Shown here piece after piece: positions 48,101 to 56,623 of a stretch of DNA of 64,000 nt. A model generated the notes under the pieces. That model saw nothing but the letters and a program-made list of their open reading frames with translations, made no database searches and was not told where the DNA came from. The position numbers and the translations under genes were made by a program. The DNA is from Chrysopilus asiliformis. Lineage: Eukaryota; Arthropoda; Insecta; Diptera; Rhagionidae. The DNA lies in the NCBI GenBank assembly GCA_964034945.1, contig OZ035960.1:31612368-31676367 (forward strand), read 5' to 3'. Position 1 is the first letter of the stretch. Every line of letters starts with the position of its first letter.

Positions 48101-51100
48101 TGAAGCAAATAAAAAAATGTCTGTCAACAAATTACTATAATGTCAAAGTTGTGAAGAAATTCACTAAGAAAAAAATAATAGTAAAAGAAAAGTTTCTGTT
48201 TATGAGACTCGGGACTAATATCACCAACATAATTACAAGATCTTATAAAGGAAAACCACTTGTGTATTGAAGAAGAATAAATATTTGTGTCAAATGTATT
48301 TGTTTGCGGACCAATTCAACAACTCATTCATCTTTTTACACTTTGTTGAAATGAAGAGGTATCCACAAGAACAAAATTGAGACATTCTGGGTTACCATAA
48401 GGATAAAAAAAAAGAAATTTCTCTATTAGTTTGGTCTTTGTGTATTTTCATCTGGAAAGATGTGTCGAGATATCCATTGAGATGTGTATAGAAATTCCCT
48501 GGAAGGACATTCGGGGGAAAAACAAACGACAACTTTGATAAGGATTGGAATGGAAACTATTTCAGATTAGATTGGAAACAGCAACATGATGAGCACAATA
48601 ACAACAAAAAACAGTTTGTTTAGGAAGAAAGTGATTTAATTCATCAATCAATCGTAGAAGTGGATATCTGAATATATTTAAGCGGTTAATTATATCCGTA
48701 AGAGGGTAAAATTCAGTTAGGAAACGAATTTTTTTCCGATTGAATTATTTATGAAATCAATCAAAGAGCCGATTAAGTGTGAAAACGATCTACTGCAGCT
48801 GAAATATTTTAATGGTTGATTTTGTTTCTCACGATTAAGTTGTTTTTGTCAAGTTTTTTTTGTTTTTCGTGGAAAGTGAAAAAAGGACTAACCGAGTTGA
48901 TAAATTAACTCTTTATGCAAATTCATTTCGGTTATGTAAATTACTTGTGCTGGAATTTTAATTAGTTTCTCATAAAGTGGTTTCCGTGTAGCAATTGATT
49001 AAGGAAATTTAATATTTTTGTTAAAGTATTGGATTAAAATGGGACACTCAACTTTTGGATTCTGGATGTTTCTTAAAAATAATTTATTTTGGAATATAAA
49101 GGAAATGGAACGTTACTAAATTTTACATCATGGTGCGTCTGACAAGAATGAAATTTGCCTAAATAATTGTGTCAATTATGTATAAAGATACGTTTTTGAA
49201 ATGAGATAAAAAAAAATCCCAGAAAATCTGAGGAAAAGGATAGATAATCAAAGTATCCTTAGAGGACCTTCCGTTATCCTTACAGACTTCCCAATCCCAG
49301 AATCAGATGCTGCGACCCCAAAAACCACCGGGGAATTTGGGAAAAAGGATAATCACGCGATCTTTACAGGATAATCACGTGATCTTTACAGGATAATCAC
49401 GTGATCTTTACAGGATAATCACGTGATCCTTACAGGATAATCACGTGATCATTATCCTTACAAGGACGAAGTTGTGAAAATATTGTATTGCCATCGGAGT
49501 CAATCGGATGAGTGGAAGTGGGTCAAAATTAGATTGCAAGATTTGACCCTGACAGACACACAAACAAACAAATACAAAGGCAAGCTAAATAAAATGTTTT
49601 AAAAATTCGCGCAAGTTGCTAGGTCTGTGGTTTTCAAACTGTTTTCTCTTGCGACCCACTTTTTTGAAACAGTTATAAAAGAATCGGCGGAGAATTGGTC
49701 TCCAATTTTGATTGTAAAATTATGGTTTTTCTAAAGCCTCTTAAATTTTGTTGAAAAATAATTGAAATTCAGGTTTTCTTTTTTTAAAATAGCTTACGCT
49801 TTAGTCGATTTTCAATAAATCCGTTACGTTTCTAATTTCGTAAAAAATTGATTTTTTGAAATATATGGTAGCGTACCAGTTGACAAACTGTGTGCCAGGT
49901 AATGCTGTCCGACCTGAATTGTCCCAGATATTAAAATGATAAATAAAATGTTGCTGGCTTTTTAGTGGGGTTTCAAAATTAACCAATTGGTGGTTTAACC
50001 AGTAAAACAATTTAAGTGCTACAAAGATATATTTTTGAAAAAAAAAAATAATGGGTACATTCAGCTACTTAAGCAACTTTGGAGGAGCTCAGTAGTTGTC
50101 AAAACAGCTCATTGTTTTCTGAACGCATCGTTTTACGTGTTATAAATAAAATCATTTATTTGTGCCGTTATTTTAAGTTGAACTCAATTCATGCATCGTA
50201 ATTGTGGTTATGGGTTGACATATGAAATGAGGTTATGAAATCTTTTCATTTGACATTTGGACAATTGCTCAGCTACTGAGCGAAGTTTTTTTACGCTCAG
50301 AAAATATGCGCGCACCTCAATTGAGCCACTTCGCAGCGGGCGGTTGCGTTCAATAACTAGCGACTTCTTCACTCCAGAGCGATACTGGGCGGCTCAGGTT
50401 GCTGATTGCACTTATTATCTTACTTATGAATCTCAAAGTTTATTGGTTTCAGTAATTTTTTAAAATTCCAGGATCAATAATAATTTCTAGAATTATAGGA
50501 TTACACTGCCATGTTATTGGGATCAAGAAAAAAGGAAAAAGTTCTTGTGTAACAAAACACATGTTCATGTTACCGTAATTTGTTAATCTTCTAGTTACGA
50601 TTTTATGATCAAATTTCTTGATGTGAAAACAAAGTTTCATATTGATTTGGGATTTTCGTTTCATCAAAATGAAAGCTCACATCCAATGGTTTTTTCAACG
50701 TCTATCCCCAGTGGTAAAAGTATTGTGTTTTTCTGTTAATTTTGTATACCTGTGTTTCACTTTTGTGCTTTTGAACAAAGAATTGATGAAAAGGGTAAAA
50801 ACGGTAGGTAAAACGATATGCTTAATTGCTTTAATTAACTGAGTTTGTTTGTTTAGAACTTTGTAAATGTATTAAAAGTTGCAACTAATGAGGTTAGAAG
50901 AGAAGTTTAAGTTTATAATTAAAAATGAAAAAAGCTTCTCGAATGATTGCAAATGAAATCCTAACAAATCCTGACTTTATGGAAATATTTAAAAATTAAT
51001 TGTCGTACCTGCCATTTACGTTTTATTGTTTTGATTAAAATATATTTTGTTTTTGAGGTTATTAACCACCCGTGAATACACGAAGAGATATCCAAATATA

Positions 51101-54100
51101 GGAATATAGGAGCCAGTAGCCTCTTCGGCAATAATTCCCTAAAAATAACGAATTTTTCCTATAAATTTGAGAAAATTTCCTATTTTTTGGCATGATTTCT
51201 TCCTTTTTTGCCAGTCATTATCAAAAAATTCCACTGTCTCGTATATTTCAATTTTCTGTAGGAAAACATCTGTCCTGCTATTTCTCTCGGTGTATAGTAC
51301 GCTATTTGTCAGAAGTGTGAATCATGGTATCAACAATTTTTTACTTTAAAATTTTCTATGCTTAAAGTTTTGTACAATTTTTAAATCGTTGGGTCAAATT
51401 TAAAAAATTCAAAGCGAAAAAACTCCGGACAATTGCCAAAAACAATTTTTGAACTGAAGGATTTCCCTCGTAAAGAGCCCTTTAACAGGTGTAACTTACC
51501 AGGTAATCCTATATTTGATGAAAACATGTAATAAGATTTTGATTGAAATTACTTTTGATTTGATGTTGAGATTAAAGAAATGTCAAGTAATTTTCATGCT
51601 CGCCGAAACGTTTTATTTAATAAAACGTGAATTTCTAAATGCCTTAAGCGGCGTCCAAACGCGCAGTTTTTTGCTCCGTTTTGCCCGCGCAAACCGAGTC
51701 TGCGCAGGCATGTCATAGCGTCTGGACGATACACAGTTAGTTCGCGTGGATCAAAAGTTCGGCCTGTTCGAGTTCAGGTTGTGTCTGAAAATAACTGTGG
51801 CACGCGAAGGCAAATCGTAGCATGTGGACGAAAATTCAGTCAGTTTTTGTGTCACTTTGAACATTAAATCAACATTAGTGATTTGCGGCTTTATTCAAAA
51901 GAGTTTTTGGAAGAATTCCTAAATTTATATAAAGAGTTTCCGTGCTTGTGGAAAATAAAATGTAAGGACTATAGTGATCGCAATTTGAAAAACAATGCAT
52001 ATGAAGTGCTTATTAATAAATTAAAAGAAATTGATAAAAGTGCCAATCGCGAAAACGGTTAATAACCTTCGAAGCTGCTACAGGAAAGAATTGAAAAAAA
52101 TTAACGCTTCCATTCGTTCCGGTGTTGGGGAAGATGAAGTATATAAGCCACATCTCTGGTATTTCTCCTTGCTCGATTTCCTAAAAGATCAAGAGACGCG
52201 GTGTCTCAGCAAAGTCAAATATGGATACATCCGAGGAAAGTCAGGTAAAAAAACTATTTGATATAGAAAATGAATAAACTAAACACAATGTGTTTATGCA
52301 TGAAGTTTCAAACAAAACTGCGATAAAATATAAAAAAAACGGAACCGTGTGGACGCGAAGGTTACTCCGTTTTTTTTACATAGATAACTGTGCAAAATAA
52401 GTCGTAGCAAAAAAACCGCGCGTTTGGACGCCGCTTTAAAGAATAAAATCCGCACGTATTAAGGCGTTCTCTTTAATGCACTTTTATTACTCTTCTTGTT
52501 GTTTTAAAAACCTCTTTTGTTCTTTTTAACCAATTATATGGAATCCAGGATCGTGCCGAGAGGGGAGGGGCGAAGGGGCCACCATCTCGCTTGTCACCCA
52601 AGGTGGGCAGGCCGCTAAAAACGCTAATAGCCGCATGTAAATTTTATATTAGTACAACAAATCCAAAACGGTGACTTCAGAATCTGTTCAAAAATTTCCT
52701 TTTACAAGCTAATTGATTAGACATTCAGGCTGAATTCTAGCATTAAGGCACTGATCTAGGGCGTCATTTTTTTAGGCTTGCATTAAGTGATATTTTAAGA
52801 TATTTGGAAGTTCACTGCGCCAAAGTCAGACCTCGCCAAGAATTAAAATATGAAAATGCGCTTCTTTGGCAACTGTTGATCAATTTAAAGCTGAACTTGA
52901 CCTTGGAATTCAAAAATTTTCGCTTGCAGCACAATTTTTTTCAAAAATTTTTGCATATAGTGCATGTTTTAATAGCAAAATTGAAGAGTACGCCTTAATA
53001 AACATACGTACAGCTTTTATTCTTTAACACGTTGAGACCGAAGTCTACAAATCGTGAGATGCAGAAAAAATTTTAATGAATTCGTTCTTAAATATGACAA
53101 AAAAAATATCAAAAAAAAAACAGCAAAAAACACCGCTAAATGCAGACCTAATCGGAGAGTAACTCAAAACAAAATTTGAAGCAGCATTGCTCTCAGGTAA
53201 ATTAAAGTTTCTGTACAAAAGACTGGTGGGATCATAAAGGGTGGTTAAATTTTAAGGGCCGATGTTGAATGTGAACCACACCTAAACGTCAAGTTTTTTT
53301 CTGCATTTCATTTGACATTTCTCAATTTCAGACTAACTCAATTTGAACCATGGAAAGATACACAATCGAGCAACGCGTTAAAGTTATTCAGGCTTATTAT
53401 GAAAATGGGCGTTCAAATCAAAATGCATATCGTTTTTCGGTCAATTTAATCGTCCAAATGTGCGTACAATCGGAAAAATCGTGCAAAAATTTGAGCAAAC
53501 CGGGTCTGTAGGAGATGTGAAAACACCAGTGCATGCTCGTACAGCTCGTACTGCAGAAGATATTGCTGCTGTTCGCGATAGTGTGGCTGAAGAGCCGTCC
53601 ACCTCAACTCGTCGTCGTGCCCAACAATTGCACCTCCCACGCTCGTCGTTGATGAACATTATGCATAAAGACTTGCATTTACACGCTTACAAGGTGCAAT
53701 TGACTCAAGAACTAAAGCCTCTTGACCATTTCAAGCGTCGTCAATGGTCAGAATGGTGGCAAGAAATGGCAACAGTGGATGATCAATTTTCGAAGAAAAT
53801 CATCTTCAGTGATGAGGCACATTTTCACCTCAGTGGATTCGTCAATAAGCAGAACAGCCGCATTTGGGCGAATGATAATCCAAGAGTGATTGTCGAAAAA
53901 CCAATGCACCCACAAAGAGTGACTGTTTGGTGCGGTTTATGGGCTGGCGGCATCATCGGACCGTATTTTTTCCAAAATGAGGCCGGTCAGGCAGTTACTG
54001 TGAATGGTGTTCGCTATCGTGAGATGATAACGAACTTGTTATGGCCCGAATTGGAAGATATGGATGTGGACGATATGTGGTTTCAACAGGACGGTGCCAC

Positions 54101-56623
54101 TTGCCACACAGCTACCGAAACAATCGCTCTTTTGCGCGACAAATTTAATGGCCGTATTATCTCACGTGGTGGCGATGTCAATTGGCCGCCAAGATCATGT
54201 GATTTGATACCGTTGGACTTCTTTCTTTGGGGTTATTTGAAAGAAAAGGTGTACGTCGATAAGCCAGCAACAATTCAAGAGCTAAAGGATGAGATAATTC
54301 GGCACATTAACGGCATAGAACCTCAATTATGCCTCAGCGTCATCGAAAATTTGGACCATCGGATGGAGGTGTGCCGCCGAGGTCGCGGCGGCCATTTGGC
54401 CGATATTTTGTTCCATACATAATTGAACCATAGCAATATTATCCAATAATTTCGAAATGACAATAATTTCCTAAATAATTCGTGTTTTATTCAAAATCAA
54501 CATCGGCCCTTAAAATTTAACCACCCTTTATATGACCCCACGGTCTCAAGGAGTTAAAGTATTCATAAAAAAAAACACTTTAAAAAACAAGTTTTATAAC
54601 CTTATACACTTTCAAAATGCACTAAAAAATAAAAAACAAGTTTAAAGTTTGACAAAAAATGTTTTTATAAATTGCGTGTTGTTGTGAAAATATAAAGTGT
54701 GCTGCGTTGCACAGTATGAAACCGCTATTACAGATTCAAGAGCAAATGCAACGTCACACACTTTATATTTTCACAACAACACGCAATTTATAAAAACATT
54801 TTTTGTGAAACTTTAAACTTGTTTTTTACTTTTTAGTGCATTTTGAAAGTGTATAAGGTTATAAAACTTGTTTTTTAAAGTGTGTTTTTTTTTTATTTTA
54901 TACTTTTTCGTCATGAATTAGCCTACCAAAAACCTCCAGAAAAGATCTTTCGCGGGAAATTTGAGCAAAAGGAAACTCACGTTATCTTTGCAGGACATTT
55001 CGTTATCATTACAGAATTTTAAATATCAGAGTCGGAGTCAGCGGCCCCAAAAACCCCTAAATGAGTTTTTCCCCGGAAAATTTGAGCAAAACCGATACTC
55101 ACGTTATCCTTACAGGACATTCCATTATCCTTACAGAATTTTAAATGTCAGAATCGGATTCAGCGACCCCAAAAACCCCCTAATGCCATTTTTTCCCGGA
55201 AAAAATGGGAAAAGGATATTTGCGTCATCCTTACAGGACTTTCCACTTCGAGTTTTGAAAATTTAACATCAGATTCGTGATCAGTGATCCCGAAAACCCA
55301 CTGATGCCAGTTTTTCCCGGAAAAAACGGGAAAAAGGATATTTGCGTCATTCTTACAGGACATTCCATTATCCTTACAAGGATGGAGTAGTAAAAATATT
55401 GAACTGTCACCGGAACTACGCAAGGTGATTCAGATTTCATCTTCCTAGGTTGCTTAGTTTCGGAGATATAAGCTTCCAAAGATTCCAGAGATAGACACAT
55501 AGCCAGGTAGTCAGCCATGTTGCGACAAATCAACTTAATAGAAAGTGTATAAAAAATTCACCGTTTTATTAAATAAAATGTTTCGGCGAGCATGAAAATT
55601 ACATGACATTTCATTAATCTCATCGTGAAACATCAAATAAAAAGCTATTTTAATCAAAATTCTATTACATGTTTTCATCAAATAGAGGATTATATGGCAA
55701 ATTACACCTGTTGAAGGGCTCTTTACGAGGGAAATTCTTCGCATCAATTCAATTTTTTTTTTTGCAATTGTTCGAAGTTTAACAATTTTCGCTTGATGTT
55801 TTTAGAAAATCGATCTTCTAACAAAGATTTTTAAATTTTGGGGACCCACAAAAATTTTGCCTGGGGCCTAAATTTGTTTATTTACGCCAGGGCGTAATGT
55901 CGTAATACATAAAAAAAACTAGGAAATTGTTAATAAAGGCAAATTATTCTTCCCCTGTTCTGGAGTGTGAAATTGATTTTTCTGCCAAAATGTGTAAAGG
56001 ATTGTAGCAGAAAATCAAAATTCTGTATGTGTAAAAGAAAATTTAAATTAAATTTTAATCATTTTGTCAATTAGGAGTATCAAAATTAGGTCAGTAAAGA
56101 AATAATTACGAAGTCAAGGTACATGCAGATTAAATACGCTTAAAATTTGAATTCCTGTTGAACAAAAAATATTTGAAAAACAAACGGAAACAAATCCTTA
56201 TTAAATAATCCCAACTTTTCAATGTAAAACAGATGTCCTTAAAATACCCGTGTTCATATTATCCGACATACTTGGCTCCGTTTTATCGCCGCCTGATGTC
56301 ACGGAGGCCACTGGCGAAGCGGCCGCGTCAGGTATTGTGGCCACAGCTGGCGGTGATGGAGGAGTTCCATTTAAGTCCGATTCCTTTTCATCGCATTGAT
56401 GTTGATCCTCAGAGTCGTTTTTATCAGACAATCGAATCTCAATTATGTCTTGCGATTCTTGCTTGGTGTCCTCTTCAATGGTATCGTGGCTGGTAACGGG
56501 ATCCTTTTTTTCAGTATCCTCCGATGGATTAGAGTCATCTTTTTCTTTATCTTTCTCTTTATCCTTTTTTGTGTTTAGTTTGTTATCCTTTTTGGGATTT
56601 GTACAGCGGCAACAGGAAAACAT
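36132..56623 (-). CDS. Unrecognised three-exon gene; Cys-rich N-terminus, conserved-looking C-terminus
   Basis: Proposed exons: 56623-56248 (weak GTATTT donor), 45241-44509 (acceptor TTTAAG, donor GTAACT) and 36309-36132 (acceptor TATACAG). All phases agree, giving about 428 aa. It begins MFSCCRC followed by Lys/Asp/Glu-rich sequence, the layout of palmitoylated membrane-tethered proteins. The middle is disordered, rich in Asp, Gln, Ser and Lys. The last 85 or so residues are ordered in composition: RGSIPGCFDLPDWF, FYYTEYGGILEPPVTPVGRD and a helical RHRMYSELLLAAQAAVEHRV. I do not recognise the family and assign no function. Introns of about 11.0 and 8.2 kb are filled with transposons. The first splice is the least certain; extra exons could have been missed. 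Confidence 0.6.
36310..37308. other. Intron 2 of the unrecognised gene, plain sequence
   Basis: No repeat end or exon recognised. Confidence 0.3.
37309..37613. mobile_element. Inverted-end element, class unknown
   Basis: Inverted repeats of about 65 bp start ATCGTCGGTGATAGTGC and run through ACCGCGTAT and GTAGATACGCG. No target duplication could be matched. Non-coding, 305 bp. Confidence 0.65.
37732..37803. repeat. Short imperfect palindrome
   Basis: GAGCCATAGACGT and the inverse of AGCCCACAGACGT bracket about 70 bp containing TTGCAAACTATGTCGAACG. Possibly a very small MITE. Confidence 0.4.
38050..38853. mobile_element. hAT element with a perfect 8-bp target duplication
   Basis: CACCGGAC stands at 38042-38049 and again at 38854-38861. 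Ends TAGGGATGCAAC and the inverse of TAGTGATGCCAAC are typical of hAT. Subterminal regions are full of ATCGATGT and TACCTCGATGT words in both orientations. It contains a copy of repeat R3 (38285-38592) and no transposase. Confidence 0.9.
38285..38592 (+). repeat. Repeat R3 copy inside the hAT element
   Basis: Matches 23850-24190 by eye: AAAACCCGTTAGTTTTCGAG, TCCAAGTTTTGT, ACTTCCGGTTAACGGAT and AAAATTTCATGGC in the same order. It gives a third layer of nesting: R3 in hAT in array S. Confidence 0.75.
39011..41339. other. Intron 2 sequence, nothing recognised beyond the array tail
   Basis: 39011-39240 ends in a (GTCA)n tract. The remainder is AT-rich with no feature I can support. Confidence 0.3.
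41340..41420 (-). pseudogene. Mariner-like transposase remnant (third-aspartate motif)
   Basis: The minus strand reads LLHSPYSPDLAPYN, matching the PYSPDLAP motif around the third catalytic Asp of mariner transposases. Surrounding frames are broken, and no inverted ends or other motifs could be found. Confidence 0.4.
41605..41880. repeat. Palindrome P, copy I (composite element)
   Basis: Two essentially identical arms of about 125 bp meet near 41735-41750. Each carries AAAATGCACTAAAAAG or its inverse, then GTGATACACAGCGTCC and AAAAGCTTTTA. It lies directly before the array at 41925. The same 16-bp motif marks the palindromes at 54562 and 61018. Confidence 0.85.
41925..42787 (+). repeat. Repeat S array, copy I: seven 121-122-bp units
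   Basis: The word GACAGATTCGGATTCAGCGA recurs at 42067, 42189, 42311, 42432, 42554 and 42676, with a diverged first unit near 41947. Each unit holds the hairpin AAGGATAA-TCACG-TTATCCTT, then GGACCTTCCGTTATCCTTAC. Non-coding. Confidence 0.9.
42788..42960 (+). repeat. Conserved tail of repeat S
   Basis: AAGGACGAAGTAGTGAAAAT, then AATCGGACAAGTGGAAGTGG and a (GACAAACA)n tract. Nearly the same tail follows the array at 49462-49600; the 55378 copy keeps only its first part. Confidence 0.75.
42961..43967. other. Intron 2 sequence with AATAGTAGTAGATT repeats
   Basis: AAAATAGTAG(T/C)AGATT recurs at least four times between 43310 and 43640, and ATACCAATTTGTAT three times near 43380. No gene signal. 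Confidence 0.4.
43968..44202. mobile_element. MITE family A, copy 3
   Basis: Ends CAGGAAAAGCTCGATTC and the inverse of CAGGCAAAGCTCGATTTAT. It shares the interior of copy 2 and lies about 300 bp from the middle exon of the unrecognised gene. Confidence 0.75.
45242..46507. other. Intron 1 of the unrecognised gene, first part
   Basis: Apart from MITE B copy 3 (45555-45627), this AT-rich part holds nothing I recognise. Confidence 0.3.
45555..45627. mobile_element. MITE family B, copy 3
   Basis: TTATGTCAACCGTGACGTTA is the inverse of the family core, with AAATGCTGCTTAAG at the other end. Confidence 0.6.
46512..46627. mobile_element. 116-bp piggyBac-like MITE with TTAA duplications
   Basis: Ends TCTCTCATGCCCG and the inverse of CCTTCTCATGCCCG, TTAA at 46508-46511 and 46628-46631. 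Confidence 0.65.
46829..47209 (-). mobile_element. Helitron/Helentron-like element, short copy
   Basis: Same family as 12252-13411 but with only about 1.5 tandem units. On the minus strand the end reads ACCCG-7nt-CGGGT (perfect 5-bp stem), seven bases, then CTAG with T outside: the expected Helitron 3' end. The other end has (GTCT)n then a TATATAAAAATGAG-like terminus. Confidence 0.65.
47563..47912. mobile_element. Element with long diverged inverted ends, class unknown
   Basis: CCTACTAGCATTTT at both ends in inverse orientation, with GGCGCGCA and TTGGCAAG(C/T)ATGTAGAA further in. One arm carries an extra stretch of about 30 bp. No target duplication was matched. Confidence 0.65.
47913..49179. 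other. Intron 1 sequence, nothing recognised
   Basis: Plain AT-rich sequence. Confidence 0.3.
49180..49600 (+). repeat. Repeat S array, copy IV, with tail
   Basis: One to two degenerate 120-bp units (GGACCTTCCGTTATCCTTAC, GCGACCCCAAAAACC), an expanded 22-bp subrepeat (49347-49450), then the conserved tail with (GACAAACA)-type sequence. Confidence 0.75.
49347..49450. repeat. 22-bp tandem subrepeat with palindromic ATCACGTGAT
   Basis: Nearly five units of GGATAATCACGTGATCTTTA plus CA. It looks like a local expansion of the hairpin segment of repeat S. Confidence 0.95.
49601..51457. other. Intron 1 sequence; possible single hAT end
   Basis: CTGTGGTTTTCAAACTG followed by TTGCGACCCAC (about 49626-49660) resembles one end of a hAT element; no partner end seen. 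The rest is unrecognised. Confidence 0.3.
51458..51635 (+). repeat. Repeat D, copy 1 (inverse of 55557-55742)
   Basis: Shares GATGAAAACATGTAATA, GTAATTTTCATGCTCGCCG and AAACGTTTTATTTAATAAAA with the inverse of 55557-55742. Unclassified. A PIF/Harbinger-like element begins 12 bases downstream. Confidence 0.65.
51647..52435 (+). mobile_element. PIF/Harbinger-like element carrying a MADF gene remnant
   Basis: Terminal inverted repeats of about 33 bp (AGCGGCGTCCAAACGCG) with TTA at 51644-51646 and 52436-52438. At 789 bp it is too short for a transposase, but it keeps the accessory MADF/Myb-like gene region known from autonomous Harbinger elements. Confidence 0.85.
51868..52261 (+). pseudogene. 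MADF-domain DNA-binding protein, frameshifted
   Basis: The first frame (51868-52062) reads FLEEFLNLYKEFPCLWKIKC and DRNLKNNAYEVLINKLKEID; the second frame continues VNNLRSCYRKELKKI, then KPHLWYFSLLDFL. Together these cover a whole MADF domain (Trp/Leu helices, LRSCYRKE). The frame changes by one base near 52050-52060, where the first frame meets TAATAA. No intact start was found because TAA lies at 51865. Confidence 0.75.
52439..53023. other. Intron 1 sequence, nothing recognised
   Basis: A short GC-richer patch (52550-52620) has no recognised function. Confidence 0.3.
53237..54528 (+). mobile_element. Mariner-like transposon, 1.29 kb, TA duplications
   Basis: Inverted repeats of about 32 bp (AAGGGTGGTTAAATTTTAAG) match almost perfectly; TA at 53235-53236 and 54529-54530. 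Length is standard for a complete mariner. The transposase gene inside is frameshifted, so this copy cannot move on its own. Confidence 0.95.
53350..54422 (+). pseudogene. Mariner transposase, frameshifted near its N-terminus
   Basis: The ATG at 53350 opens MERYTIEQRVKVIQAYYENG, an N-terminal helix-turn-helix. The frame then shifts near 53430-53445, where around a dozen bases appear lost, and continues to 54422 with VRTIGKIVQKFEQTG. Catalytic motifs remain: IIFSDEAHFHLSG, WFQQDGATCH and PPRSCDLIPLDFFLWGY. By my count 36 residues separate the second and third aspartates. Apart from the shift the frame is undamaged, suggesting a fairly recent loss. Confidence 0.9.
54562..54897. repeat. Palindrome P, copy II (composite element)
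   Basis: Arms of about 140 bp with AAAATGCACTAAAAAA or its inverse, GTTATAAAACTTG and ACACGCAATTTATAAAAA; centre near 54700-54755. It starts five bases after the TTAA of the preceding element and precedes the array at 54935. Confidence 0.85.
54935..55385 (+). repeat. Repeat S array, copy II: about four units
   Basis: Units of about 118-125 bp with TCACGTTATCCTTACAGGAC, AGCGACCCCAAAAACCCC and CCGGAAAA. It ends with AAGGATGGAGTAGTAAAAAT, the start of the conserved tail. Confidence 0.85.
55557..55742 (-). repeat. Repeat D, copy 2
   Basis: Inverse relative of 51458-51635, about 4 kb away within the same intron. Confidence 0.65.
55743..56247. other. Intron 1 sequence next to exon 1
   Basis: AT-rich; nothing recognised. 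Confidence 0.3.

Larger units (their letters stand above)
53028..54553. mobile_element. piggyBac-like MITE with TTAA duplications, split by a mariner
   Basis: Ends CACGTTGAGACCG and the inverse of CTCCTTGAGACCG with TTAA at 53024-53027 and 54554-54557. Removing the mariner (53237-54528 plus one TA) leaves about 232 bp, the size of the other TTAA elements here. Confidence 0.65.

Noticed and set aside
55535..55747. 70-residue frame similar to a frame at 51515-51718
   Set aside because: Similarity reflects the shared repeat D; frames are broken differently and no domain is visible.
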